Source: Hyphococcus sp. (lineage in GTDB: Bacteria > Pseudomonadota > Alphaproteobacteria > Caulobacterales > Parvularculaceae). From it: 64,000 nt of DNA. Of this stretch, positions 15,581-25,042 are shown in pieces. The stretch is taken from NCBI GenBank assembly GCA_021776335.1, contig JAJFGB010000005.1, forward strand, positions 172,778 to 236,777, written 5' to 3'. The notes beneath the pieces are model-generated. The model did not search any database. It was not told the DNA's origin and saw only the letters and a program-made list of their open reading frames with translations. How positions within the stretch are numbered: the first letter of the stretch is position 1; every line of letters begins with the position of its first letter. The translations under genes and the position numbers were made by a program.

Positions 15581-18484
15581 TTAGAAGCGGAGCGATGCGC
15601 CGAAGAACAGCTGACGACCAAATGGTGTGTAGGTCGCCGGATATGTGTTGCCCTGTTCGCTGACGGTCGACCCGATAATCGGGACGTCCTTACCGGTGAT
15701 GTTTTTGACACCAACCGTCAGGTCGAGATGCTCATTGACTGCATATTGGGTCGTGACATCGATGTAGTTGAAGAAACCGATGTCATCGGAAAGATCCGAA
15801 AGGCCGGTTATTGTTGAATCGACACCCGACAAGGCACGCCAGCGCAAGCTCGCGGTTAGAGGCCCCTGAAGATAGGTGATCTGAGCCGTGTGCTTGTATT
15901 CCGGTTGCGGTTCGATGCCGCCGACGCAGATTTGTGGACCATAAAAGCCAGCGCAATCGACCACCGGTGCAGTTGCCGAAGACTGGAATGTGCTGGTCAG
16001 CAGATAGGTACCATAATACTGGAACCCAAGCGTACCGCCAAAGGCGTCCATGGAGTAGCTGGCGTTAACATCGATACCGCTGGTGTCGATGGCGCCGGCG
16101 TTGATTGCCCCGAGAAGTGGAGACGTTGCCGGCGAACCGCCAAGTTCACCCGTTGCCGGGTTACGTGCTGCCGCAAGAATCGCACATTGGCCGGCGAGGT
16201 TGTTGAGGTGACATTCGTTCAGAACAGTTTGCAGCGGGATCGCTGTAATCGCGTTCTTGATCGAGACGTCATAGTAATCGACCTGAAGGGTCAGACCTTC
16301 AATCGCTGAAGGCTGCCAGACCATACCGATGGTCAGCGTATCGCCCGTTTCCTGGAAGAGGTTCGGGTTGCCGCCAGCCAGAATCTGGATCTGACCGTTG
16401 GACTGGAATGCAGCGCCAACGTTTGCCGCCGGAACGCCCGTTGCCGTACAGGTCGTCGTAAGGGTCGCCGGCGAGAAACTGCCGAAACCAGTCGAGCACG
16501 GGTCTTGTGCGCCCGGAAAATTGTTGGTGAATGCAGAGAACAGTTCTGCGATGTTTGGAGCACGAACCGCGCGCTGGAATTGCGCCCGGAAACGAATTTC
16601 CTCAATCGGAGACCAGTCACCGCCAACAGCAAATGTATGCGTGCCGCCAACATTGGCCACTGAGTAGTCGGAGTAGCGATACGCGCCATTGATCACGAAG
16701 CTGTCGAAGAATGGCTTGTCCGTAATCACCGGGATTTGGATTTCACCGAAGCCTTCATAAACGTCATAGCGCCCGCCAACCGGAAGCGAGGCGTTAAAGC
16801 CACGAACATCCGGGCCGAGTACTGAGTCAGGGATCGAATTCGCGAACAGTTCGCGATATTCAGCGCCAACCACCAGTGCGACGCCGCTTTCCGCAAAAGG
16901 CGACCGAAGACCATCGAGATCGCCTGACAGCGTGCCAACCCACTGGGTCTGCTCGATTTCGTCGAACTGAGCGCCAGTACGGCCAACAAAAGCCGTCGAT
17001 GCTGGAGAAAAACCGCCAGCGCCGCCGAAGATATCGAGGTAAGGCGCGGTACAACCACTCGCGACAGCTGTTGGGCCAGTGTCGCAAAGGACCGCGGCCT
17101 GAACAGCTGCCGTCGAGATGTTGCCGGTCTGGATCTGAGAGACCGTCGAGCGCGAGAAGTTGAGGAATGTGTCGTAAGACCATTGATCATTGAGATCGCC
17201 GCGGGCGCCCACAAGGATCTGAAAGCCGTTGGTCGTCCGCAGGGAGTTCCGTGTCCCGAGCTCTTCAAAGCGCTTGTGGAAACGGATATTCGCTGTTGGG
17301 CCGCCCGTATATGAACCTGCATCGCTGGTGATCAGCGCCAGCAATGCCGCCGGAATGGCCGGGTTGTCGATGTTGATCACGACCGGAATAGCGCCCGTTG
17401 GTGTCGGGGCCAGCTGGCTGTCGACAACCGTGTGCGAGAAGACGCCGCGCATATAGGCTTCAATGTGATCATTGATCTCATAGGTAGACATCGCGGTGAT
17501 GTTGTAGCGTTCCTGCGGCAATTGCAGGTAGTTCGCCGGCGCATAGTTGTAGAGGTCAGTTTGCGTACCGGTGAAGCGAAGGCCGCGAATGTCGCCTGCT
17601 GCGCCTGCGCCGCCTGCGTTAAAGAAGCCGAGGCAGGAGTTTACATTGGCTGCGCCGCAAAGCGGATCAATAGTTTCCGGGGCGATGTTAAAATTATCGT
17701 TCGTAGCGCCGCGGAAGCGAGTTTCCGGAACATTCGACGAGCCGCCACGACCGAATGTTGTCGCGCCTGCGCCAAAATCAAAGAACGTATCGCTTGCGAA
17801 TGCACGATCAGCCTGGAACAGCTCTTTACGATTTGTGTAAGAAGCAAAAACAACCGCATTACCGCGACCGTCGGCAAAGTTGCCGCCTGCAGTAAGCGCA
17901 ATGTTCGTGGTATTCGCATCCCAGCCAGCGGCCGAGAGTTCATGAGACACATCAAGCTGAATGCCTTCGAAATCTTTCTTCAGGATGAAGTTGACAACAC
18001 CGGCAACAGCGTCGGAACCGTAAACAGCAGAAGCGCCGCCAGTGACAACGTCAATCCGCTCGACCAGAGCCGACGGAATGTTGTTGAGGTCAACAACGAA
18101 GTTGGCGCCAAGGCCAACGTAACGTGCGCCGTCAACGAGGACCAACGTTCTGGCAGTGCCGAGACCGCGCAAGGAAACCCGCGCTGAACCGTCACCAGGA
18201 TTGTTTGATGTTCGGTCAAATGACGGAACCACCTGCGGTAGTGTATTCAGGAACTGCTCTGAGTTGACCGTGTTGGTCAAAATCAGCTGTTCTGAAGTCA
18301 CCGTGGTGACAGGGCTTGGCGCATTCAAATCTTCACGTTGAATACGCGTACCTGATACGACGATCGTATCATCCGCGTCGCCATCTTGAGCAAAGGCCGG
18401 CATCGCTGCAGCCGACGCCACCCCCGAAAGTATTGTTGAACGCAGCAAACGACTTCGCGCTTTAATAACACTATTTTTTTTCAT
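15581..18484 (-). CDS. TonB-dependent receptor without signalling domain
   Basis: A 967-residue outer-membrane active transporter. It has a signal peptide (LLRSTILSGVASAAAMPAFA), a TonB box (DDTIVVSG), the plug domain (APSPVTTVTSEQL, LRGLGTARTLVLVDGARYVG, GGASAVYGSDAVAGVVNFILK) and a C-terminal beta barrel ending in the terminal Phe of GRQLFFGASLRF. Energy comes from TonB-ExbBD. There is no STN domain. It is a close paralogue, at DNA level too, of the receptor at 21042-24227, which points the other way. The ATG at 18484 (MKKNSVIKARSRL) has GAGGG upstream and is preferred over a frame beginning at 18544. The plug sequence belongs to the large receptors common in Caulobacter-like bacteria; the substrate is unknown. 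Two terminators follow. Confidence 0.92.
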   Translation of the reverse strand: MKKNSVIKARSRLLRSTILSGVASAAAMPAFAQDGDADDTIVVSGTRIQREDLNAPSPVTTVTSEQLILTNTVNSEQFLNTLPQVVPSFDRTSNNPGDGSARVSLRGLGTARTLVLVDGARYVGLGANFVVDLNNIPSALVERIDVVTGGASAVYGSDAVAGVVNFILKKDFEGIQLDVSHELSAAGWDANTTNIALTAGGNFADGRGNAVVFASYTNRKELFQADRAFASDTFFDFGAGATTFGRGGSSNVPETRFRGATNDNFNIAPETIDPLCGAANVNSCLGFFNAGGAGAAGDIRGLRFTGTQTDLYNYAPANYLQLPQERYNITAMSTYEINDHIEAYMRGVFSHTVVDSQLAPTPTGAIPVVINIDNPAIPAALLALITSDAGSYTGGPTANIRFHKRFEELGTRNSLRTTNGFQILVGARGDLNDQWSYDTFLNFSRSTVSQIQTGNISTAAVQAAVLCDTGPTAVASGCTAPYLDIFGGAGGFSPASTAFVGRTGAQFDEIEQTQWVGTLSGDLDGLRSPFAESGVALVVGAEYRELFANSIPDSVLGPDVRGFNASLPVGGRYDVYEGFGEIQIPVITDKPFFDSFVINGAYRYSDYSVANVGGTHTFAVGGDWSPIEEIRFRAQFQRAVRAPNIAELFSAFTNNFPGAQDPCSTGFGSFSPATLTTTCTATGVPAANVGAAFQSNGQIQILAGGNPNLFQETGDTLTIGMVWQPSAIEGLTLQVDYYDVSIKNAITAIPLQTVLNECHLNNLAGQCAILAAARNPATGELGGSPATSPLLGAINAGAIDTSGIDVNASYSMDAFGGTLGFQYYGTYLLTSTFQSSATAPVVDCAGFYGPQICVGGIEPQPEYKHTAQITYLQGPLTASLRWRALSGVDSTITGLSDLSDDIGFFNYIDVTTQYAVNEHLDLTVGVKNITGKDVPIIGSTVSEQGNTYPATYTPFGRQLFFGASLRF

Positions 18485-19324
18485 TGATTTTCCCTCTTTG
18501 GATTCCATTTTTGGGGCGCCGCAGAACAAAATAGTCCTTCGCAAGCGGACGCAGAATCGCGCCCTCTTTCGTCATGCTCGTTAACGCCTGAACCCTATGA
18601 ACCCGCACAGATAACCGCCCTCAGAAATTCAATGAGGGAAACGGAACGATGTGTTCAATTTGCCACACAGCCAAGCGGTGCTTGTTAAAAACCCCAGTGT
18701 TTTCGCCATTTTGTGTTGCAACACTGCAAGAACATTTCTTGCAGTGAAACGCTGAAATTATGCTCCAACAAATGAAAAGGCGCGCATCGCTGACCACAAA
18801 CGAAGGGGGTTTCAAGCCGTTATTAATTGCGTGAGAGCGACTTTCAACCCATTTCAACAACCAATCGTTCCGCATTTGATACGCAAAAAATATTCCGTAG
18901 TCGGACCCCGGCGCCATTTTCAACGATAAAAACATGCCGCCTAATGTCGGAACACAATTGTCACGTGAAACAACGGACCGAGTAGTTCACACGGTGTGTA
19001 ATTCGAATTTGCTACGCGCACATATTATAACTAGTGTACTGGCAGCGATACGCGGGGAGCGCGCTAGCGCCCCCCGGTATTCTCGGGTATCGAACATGAG
19101 TACAACTCGGAGGAGTGTGTTCCCAAGTCCACCTAGTAAGACACCGACAATATGATCGACCTCAAATTATTTGGAGTTTGCACCTCTGTCGCGCCGGAAG
19201 TTTTGCTCTTCTGCGCAAAGAGTAGTGTCCTTGGAAGCCGTTGCGTCAATGATAAAAATTGCATGCCATGCATCGAAAAATACCACCGCCAGGCTATTGC
19301 TGGTTCATCATGGTAGTCGACACA
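18485..19324. other. Divergent regulatory region between receptor and sigma factor
   Basis: About 840 bases with no convincing gene; an open frame on the minus strand at 18621-18935 has no domain or ribosome site. The region holds the two palindromes at 18713-18746, a CCCTCA/TGAGGG hairpin near 18621-18642, and short palindromes TCACGTGA (18961-18968) and CACAC-G-GTGTG (18988-18998). Base composition is visibly more AT-rich than the flanking genes. It must carry the promoters of both divergent units, one of them presumably recognised by the encoded ECF sigma factor. Confidence 0.5.
18713..18746. promoter_or_regulatory. Two abutting palindromes in the receptor promoter region
   Basis: GTGTTGCAACAC (18713-18724, 12-base perfect palindrome) overlaps by three bases an 11-base inverted repeat CACTGCAAGAA-CAT-TTCTTGCAGTG (18722-18746). 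They lie 230-260 bases upstream of the receptor start. They look like operator sites or a stable hairpin in a long leader; no regulator can be named. Confidence 0.5.
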
Positions 19325-20020
19325 ATGCGACCAAACATAGTCGTAGATGTCTCAGGTTCAGCCACCGAGCGCGATGTGACATTTATGGTAGATGATCAGA
19401 AACTGGCGCTCGAACGGGTTTTTCGGCAAAACGAACGCGTCCTGCTTCGCTGGCTGGTTAAAAAACTGGGTGACATGGAATCGGCCCATGACGTCGCGCA
19501 AAGTACATTTCTCAATCTATGGAAATATTCCAATTCGCATGAGATTGAAAACCCGAAGGCTTTGATATTTAGAACCGCTGCAAATCTCGCATTGAATGAA
19601 CTAAGAAGAAGACGGCGGTTTTTTCGAAGAAATATATTGACGAACGAACTGGTGGAAATCGGTCCGCTGAGGCACAGGCCTTCCCTTGAGCCAACGCCTG
19701 AAGAAGCAGCAAGCTTGCGACAGGAAGCCAAAATCCTTTTGGCGGCAATCGACAAACTACCGCCAAAACCGAGAGATGCGTACAAGCTGCATCGCTTTGA
19801 GGGAATGAGTTACAAACAAATTGCCGAAAAACAGGGCGTTTCGGTGAGCAGCGTTGAAAAATACATGATTGAAGCTCTAAGCGTATTGCGGAGGATTATT
19901 TTGCCGGATGTTACTGACAAGCCGCGCACTCTTAAACCTAAGCTGGATGAGCGTAAGCCTTCACGAATAGATGAAGCGCGGCTTGTACTGGCCAAAGATA
20001 GTGACGAAGCCAATGACTGA
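19325..20020 (+). CDS. FecI-like ECF RNA polymerase sigma factor
   Basis: An ECF sigma factor of the iron-citrate (FecI) type. Sigma region 2 is LERVFRQNERVLLRWLVKKLGDMESAHDVAQSTFLNLWKY with the DVAQ promoter-melting motif; region 4 is LLAAIDKLPPKPRDAYKLHRFEGMSYKQIAEKQGVSVSSVEKYMIEAL. The linker is longer and more basic than usual (LRRRRRFFRRN) and the C-terminus extends past region 4. The start is uncertain: ATGs at 19268, 19310, 19325 and 19385 are in frame and none has a strong ribosome site; 19385 would give the shortest typical protein. Its stop overlaps the fecR-like gene by 8 bases, the usual sigma/anti-sigma coupling. It should activate the receptor genes when the signal arrives through FecR. 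Confidence 0.87.
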   Translation: MRPNIVVDVSGSATERDVTFMVDDQKLALERVFRQNERVLLRWLVKKLGDMESAHDVAQSTFLNLWKYSNSHEIENPKALIFRTAANLALNELRRRRRFFRRNILTNELVEIGPLRHRPSLEPTPEEAASLRQEAKILLAAIDKLPPKPRDAYKLHRFEGMSYKQIAEKQGVSVSSVEKYMIEALSVLRRIILPDVTDKPRTLKPKLDERKPSRIDEARLVLAKDSDEAND

Positions 20021-21038
20021 AAGCTCCAGAGAGAACATTGCTGCGCAGTGGGCGTTAAAACAACAAAACGGCGCCATGACCGAAATGGACCGGCAATCAT
20101 TCACAGTGTGGTTGAATGAATCAGACGAGCATCGCGTCATTTTTGAAAAAACTCAATTAATACTGGATATGACAGGACGTGCATCAGATATCGCTGATGA
20201 GGATGTGCTCGATATGGAGTTTGTCGCTGCAGTTGATAATACGCGGACTTCCGAGTTTGAATGGCGGCGGGCAGCGCCCCTTATCGCCGCTTCCGCTGCG
20301 CTTGTTTTCGTTGCGGCTATCGTCTTTTTGTCTGGCAAGACATCAGAACCGACTTTTCTTGCCACCGCTAAAGGTGAAAGAATAGAGTTCGATCTTTCCG
20401 ATGGCAGCAGAGCAACCTTAAACACAGCCAGCCAAATTGAGGTTGATGTTTCTGAAGCGCAAAGACGCGTATCGGTAGATCGCGGTGAGGTGTATTTTGA
20501 TGTAACGCCTGATCCCAGCAGGCCTTTTGTCGTAGCCGCGAGTGATATTGAGATAATTGTTGTTGGAACAAAATTTAACGTTCAGACCATTGTGGGCGTA
20601 ACTAAAGTTTCAGTGGTTTCAGGCGTCGTGCAAATCGATCTCAACGACAACGTTAAGCAGAAAGCAAATACTTCGGAGGGTGAATTAATATCACTGCGCG
20701 CCGGAGATCAGCTCATCTACGAAGCATCTACCGAAACGGTAAATATTCGGTCATTCGATACTCAGCGGGTAGGAGCGTGGCTGAATGGGCATGCAATTTA
20801 TGATGGTCAGCCTCTTGAATATGTCGTCACCGACTTAAACCGGTATTTTCCAAAACGGCTGGAGCTTGGCGATCCGCTATTATCAAACATTCCGGTGTCC
20901 GGCACATTTGATTTAACCGACCCTGCCGCAACAATTGATGGGTTAACAATCGCGCTGTCGCTGCAAAAAATTCAGACCAACTCCGGCGCTATACGCCTCT
21001 TTCCAGAGGATCGACAGAACACCAACTCACAAGAGTAA
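20013..21038 (+). CDS. FecR-like transmembrane anti-sigma factor
   Basis: A 341-residue inner-membrane signal relay. The cytoplasmic N-terminal part (AAQWALKQQNGAMTEMDRQSFTVWLNESDEHRVIFEK) is the FecR N-terminal domain that holds the sigma factor. A single membrane span follows (APLIAASAALVFVAAIVFLSG, about residues 88-108), then the periplasmic FecR domain (LSDGSRATLNTASQIEVDVSEAQRRVSVDRGEVYFDV, VVGTKFNVQ) and a C-terminal STN-like segment (RYFPKRLELGDPLLSNIPVSGTFDL) that contacts the receptor. The ATG at 20013 overlaps the sigma stop. The receptor gene begins 4 bases after its stop, so sigma, FecR and receptor form one operon. Confidence 0.9.
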   Translation: MTESSRENIAAQWALKQQNGAMTEMDRQSFTVWLNESDEHRVIFEKTQLILDMTGRASDIADEDVLDMEFVAAVDNTRTSEFEWRRAAPLIAASAALVFVAAIVFLSGKTSEPTFLATAKGERIEFDLSDGSRATLNTASQIEVDVSEAQRRVSVDRGEVYFDVTPDPSRPFVVAASDIEIIVVGTKFNVQTIVGVTKVSVVSGVVQIDLNDNVKQKANTSEGELISLRAGDQLIYEASTETVNIRSFDTQRVGAWLNGHAIYDGQPLEYVVTDLNRYFPKRLELGDPLLSNIPVSGTFDLTDPAATIDGLTIALSLQKIQTNSGAIRLFPEDRQNTNSQE

Positions 21039-21041
21039 CGC

Positions 21042-24000
21042 ATGTATTCGTCGCGGTTGATATTATCTCTGCCTCTATCCCTCGGCGTAACAACAGCCGC
21101 CGCACAGACGCCCGATGCTACGGCTGTTGAAGAAATTTCCGACTTTCGCCTAACGCGTCAGCCATTAGATCAGGTCTTGATCAGCTTTGGCATAGAGCGC
21201 GGTATTTCGGTTATTTTTGATCGGCGACTGACGGATGGGAAATATGCACACCCGGTTGACGCAAGCCTGCCGCCTCTTGCCGCACTTGATGCATTGCTGG
21301 CCGAGACAGGCCTTCGATATGAACGCGTCCGTGAAGGTTTGTGGGTCGTCGTGCGGGAAGGGCAACCTTTGGAACCGGGTTCCACTGAGTTTTCAGACAT
21401 TGTTGTTGAAGATCATAGTGAACTCTATGGGGGAATTCGTGATGTAATTATCGCGGCAGGTACGCGTATTCGTCGGGCAGATTTGAATGCGACAAGTCCG
21501 GTAATAACAGTCAATTCCGAACAGCTGATTTTGACCAACACCGTTAATGTGGAGCAGTTCCTGAACACGCTGCCGCAGGTGGTCCCATCTTTTGGTCAGG
21601 CTTCAAACAACCCCGGTGACGGTTCGGCGCGGATTTCTTTGCGCGGTCTCGGCACAGCGCGAACCCTGGTTCTTGTTGACGGGGGACGTTACGTCGGCCT
21701 TGACCCAACAATCGTTGTCGACCTGAATAATATTCCGTCGGCTTTGGTCGAGCGGATCGACATTGTCACTGGTGGCGCTTCTGCTGTTTACGGTTCCGAC
21801 GCTGTTGCCGGTGTTGTCAACTTCATCCTGAAGAAAGATTTCGAAGGCATTCAGCTTGATGTGTCTCATGAGCTTTCAGCCGCTGGCTGGGATGCAAACA
21901 CAACCAATATTGCGGTAATGGCTGGCGGCAACTTTGCCGACGGTCGCGGTAATGCGGTTGTTTTCGCTTCCTATACAAATCGTGATGCTTTGCGCCAGGG
22001 CGATCGATTGTTCTCAAGCGATACGCTCTTCGACTTGGGGCCGGGCGCGACAATTTTTGGCAGTGGCGGCTCGTCGAATGTTCCAGAGACTCGCTTTCGT
22101 GGCGCCACATCGTCGAACTTTAACACTGCGCCAGAAACGGTTGACCCGCTTTGCGGCGCCGGTAACTCAAACAACTGCTTCGGCTTCTGGAACAATGGCG
22201 GTTCGGGCGCGGCAGGCGACATTCGTGGCCTTCGTTTTACCGGTGCGCAAACAGACCTCTACAACTATGCGCCGGATAACTATCTGCAATTGCCGCAGGA
22301 ACGCTACAACATCACGACACTGGCGTCCTATGAGGTCAATGACCACGTTGAAGCCTATATGCGCGGCGTCTTCTCACACACGGTTATCGCCAGCCAGCTG
22401 GCGCCGGCGCCAACGGGCGCCATTCCTGTAACAATCAACATCGACAACCCGGCCATTCCGGCGGCATTGCTGGCGCTGATCACCAGTGACGCGGGCTCTT
22501 ATTCAGGCGGTCCAACGGCCAATATCCGTTTCCACCGGCGCTTTGAAGAGCTCGGGACACGGAACTCCTTGCGGACGACCAACGGCTTTCAGATCCTTGT
22601 GGGCGCCCGCGGCGATCTCGATGATCAATGGTCTTACGACACATTCCTCAACTTCTCGCGCTCGACGGTCTCTCAGATCCAGACCGGCAACATCTCTAAC
22701 TCAGCTGTTCAGGCTGCTGTCCTTTGCGACACTGGTCCGACAGCTGCTGCGAGTGGTTGTACCGCGCCGTATCTCGATATCTTCGGCGGCGCTGGCGGTT
22801 TTTCTCCAGCATCGGCGGCTTTTGTTGGTCGCACCGGCGCACGATTTGATGAAACCGAGCAGACCCAATGGGTTGGCACGCTCTCCGGCGATCTCGAGGG
22901 TTTCCGGTCTCCATTTGCTGCATCAGACGTGGCGCTGGTTCTTGGTCTTGAATATCGTGAACTGTTCGCGAATTCGATCCCTGACTCGGTGCTTGGCCCG
23001 GATGTTCGCGGCTTCAATGCCTCGCTTCCAGTGGGCGGTCGTTATGACGTCTATGAGGCTTTCGGTGAAGTGCAATTGCCGCTGATAACGGGCAAACCTT
23101 TTATTGAGAGTTTTACGCTCAATGGCGCGTATCGCTACTCCGACTACTCAGTGGCCAATGTTGGCGGCACGCACACCTTTGCGGCCGGCGGTGAATGGGA
23201 AGTTATTCCGGGGATGCGTTTTCGGGCGCAATTCCAGCGCGCCGTTCGGGCGCCCAACATTGCAGAGCTGTTTTCAGCATTTACGAACGGCTTTCCTCGC
23301 GCACAAGACCCGTGCTCGGCTGGCTTTGGCAGCTTCTCGCCGTCGACCCTTAGCTCGACCTGTACGGCGACGGGTGTTCCAATGGCAAATGTCGGCGCCA
23401 GTTTTCAATCAAGTGGCGAGATTCAGATTCTAACAGGCGGCAACCCAAACCTCTTTCAGGAAACGGGCGATACGCTGACCGTCGGCATGGTCTGGCAGCC
23501 TCAAGCGATTGAGGGCCTCACGCTTCAGATCGATTATTATGACATCTCCATCAAGAACGCGATCACAATGATCCCGTTACAGACTGTTCTCAATGAATGT
23601 CATATCGAGAATATTGCTGACCAGTGCGCAATTATCGGCCGTGGTCGCGATCCGGCGACGGGTGAACTTGGTGCGCTGCCATTCACGTCGAATTTGGGCG
23701 CCGTCAATGCTGGTTTCGTTGGTACGCGCGGCATCGATTTTGATATCGGTTATTCATTTGGCGGATTGGGCGGCTCAATTACTGTCCAGTATTATGGGAC
23801 TTACATATTTGCTAACACATTCCAATCGTCTGCGACGTCGCGGGCTATCGATTGCGCCGGTTTTTTTGGGCCGCAAATCTGCGTCGGTGGCATCGAACCG
23901 CAACCGGAATACAAACACACGGCGCAGATCACCTATCTTCAGGGGCCTATGACGACGAGTTTGCGTTGGCGCGCTTTGTCAGGTGTCGATTCAACAATAA

Positions 24001-24227
24001 CCGGTCTTTCGGACCTTTCCGATGACATCGGTTTCTTCAACTATATCGATGTCACGACGCAATATGCAGTCAATGAGCATCTTGACCTGACGGTTGGTGT
24101 CAAAAACATCACCGGCAAGGATGTGCCCTTGCTCGGTTCGACCGTTAACGAACAGGCCAATACTTACCCGGTAACCTATACGCCGTTCGGCCGGCAGTTG
24201 TTTTTCGGCGCGTCGCTCCGCTTCTAG
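21042..24227 (+). CDS. TonB-dependent receptor with STN signalling domain (FecA-type)
   Basis: A 1061-residue outer-membrane transducer. After a signal peptide (LPLSLGVTTAAAQ) comes a secretin/TonB short N-terminal domain (about residues 30-110: FRLTRQPLDQVLISFGIERGISVIFD, LDALLAETGLRYERVREGLWVV), the periplasmic part that signals to FecR. A TonB-box-like SDIVVED and a second similar stretch RDVIIAAGTRI precede the plug (LRGLGTARTLVLVDGGRYVG, VYGSDAVAGVVNF) and the barrel ending in FFGASLRF. From the plug onward it is near-identical in many blocks to the divergent receptor at 15581-18484, with variable blocks in the barrel (for example around residues 855-935). Last gene of the sigma-FecR-receptor operon. 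Ligand unknown. Confidence 0.93.
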   Translation: MYSSRLILSLPLSLGVTTAAAQTPDATAVEEISDFRLTRQPLDQVLISFGIERGISVIFDRRLTDGKYAHPVDASLPPLAALDALLAETGLRYERVREGLWVVVREGQPLEPGSTEFSDIVVEDHSELYGGIRDVIIAAGTRIRRADLNATSPVITVNSEQLILTNTVNVEQFLNTLPQVVPSFGQASNNPGDGSARISLRGLGTARTLVLVDGGRYVGLDPTIVVDLNNIPSALVERIDIVTGGASAVYGSDAVAGVVNFILKKDFEGIQLDVSHELSAAGWDANTTNIAVMAGGNFADGRGNAVVFASYTNRDALRQGDRLFSSDTLFDLGPGATIFGSGGSSNVPETRFRGATSSNFNTAPETVDPLCGAGNSNNCFGFWNNGGSGAAGDIRGLRFTGAQTDLYNYAPDNYLQLPQERYNITTLASYEVNDHVEAYMRGVFSHTVIASQLAPAPTGAIPVTINIDNPAIPAALLALITSDAGSYSGGPTANIRFHRRFEELGTRNSLRTTNGFQILVGARGDLDDQWSYDTFLNFSRSTVSQIQTGNISNSAVQAAVLCDTGPTAAASGCTAPYLDIFGGAGGFSPASAAFVGRTGARFDETEQTQWVGTLSGDLEGFRSPFAASDVALVLGLEYRELFANSIPDSVLGPDVRGFNASLPVGGRYDVYEAFGEVQLPLITGKPFIESFTLNGAYRYSDYSVANVGGTHTFAAGGEWEVIPGMRFRAQFQRAVRAPNIAELFSAFTNGFPRAQDPCSAGFGSFSPSTLSSTCTATGVPMANVGASFQSSGEIQILTGGNPNLFQETGDTLTVGMVWQPQAIEGLTLQIDYYDISIKNAITMIPLQTVLNECHIENIADQCAIIGRGRDPATGELGALPFTSNLGAVNAGFVGTRGIDFDIGYSFGGLGGSITVQYYGTYIFANTFQSSATSRAIDCAGFFGPQICVGGIEPQPEYKHTAQITYLQGPMTTSLRWRALSGVDSTITGLSDLSDDIGFFNYIDVTTQYAVNEHLDLTVGVKNITGKDVPLLGSTVNEQANTYPVTYTPFGRQLFFGASLRF

Positions 24228-24294
24228 GCGGTTAGGCTATCGCTAAAGGACTAAATGCGATTTTTCATAGACTCTGTTCGTACTCTGCAGTGTG

Positions 24295-24972
24295 TCAAGA
24301 TTGAACCTCGAACAAAAGATCGCAGACCCTGATCAACCCATGCTTGTCCACGGGCGCCGCCAGCACGCTCTTCATTCCAAATCCTTGATCCCGCATCTCA
24401 TTGATCAGTTCTGAAAACTCGTAGGAGTTTTCAAATCGTTTCAAAACGCTTGCTTCGGTAATGACATACGAAAACTTTGTCAGAATATTTTTGGCGCCTT
24501 TCAGGACTTCCATCTCAAAACCCTCTGTATCGATCTTCAAGAGAGAGCCGGGAGGAATTTCCGCTTCTGCCAAAATATTGTCCAGTGTATCGACCTCCAC
24601 TCTCACTATGGACTTCTCCTGATGCATTTTGGTGAGCGCCGAGCGCTCCAACATGCTTGACCGTAGTGGGTCAGCCTTTTCCATAATGATCTCGGCCGCG
24701 CCCTTTGCGGCGCCGGCAGCACATTTGATCAGGCGAGCGTTTCTTTGCGAGAGAATTTTCTTTTCGATGTGCCCATGAAAAACCGGCAGGGGCTCGATCA
24801 ATAATAATTCCGCCTCTTTGAACATCTCGTATAGAACTGGTGTTCCATAAGCGACGCCCACATCAACAATCAGCGGCGGCTGCGGGATATCTCTCAGCGC
24901 AGCCCATTCAGAATAGGAAGTCCGGATTTTCAGTCCGAAAATGTTGAGGGAGCCGATTGAGGAAAGTCTCAA
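24295..24972 (-). CDS. FkbM-family methyltransferase
   Basis: A 225-residue SAM-dependent methyltransferase. The SAM-binding strand-loop is LIVDVGVAYGTPVLYEMF, followed by ELLLIEPLPVFHGHI, NARLIKCAAGAAKGAAEI, then the FkbM signature VEVDTLDNILAEAEIPPGSLLKIDTEGFEMEVLKGA. Members methylate sugars or polyketides, often in surface polysaccharide. The N-terminal 25 residues (MRLSSIGSLNIFGLKIRTSYSEW) precede the fold. It is isolated here, convergent with the receptor and 70 bases downstream of the AsmA-like gene on the same strand. No other glycan genes are adjacent, so the substrate is open. Confidence 0.85.
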   Translation of the reverse strand: MRLSSIGSLNIFGLKIRTSYSEWAALRDIPQPPLIVDVGVAYGTPVLYEMFKEAELLLIEPLPVFHGHIEKKILSQRNARLIKCAAGAAKGAAEIIMEKADPLRSSMLERSALTKMHQEKSIVRVEVDTLDNILAEAEIPPGSLLKIDTEGFEMEVLKGAKNILTKFSYVITEASVLKRFENSYEFSELINEMRDQGFGMKSVLAAPVDKHGLIRVCDLLFEVQS

Positions 24973-25042
24973 GGCGCGGGTCCTTTTTAGATTCCGGCAA
25001 CTTCAGAGAGGTGGCGGCCGATAAAACAATTGATGATGCGTT

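Noticed and set aside
18621..18935. 104-codon minus-strand frame in the receptor/sigma intergenic region
   Set aside because: No ribosome site, no recognised motif, and it spans the two palindromes; composition looks non-coding.
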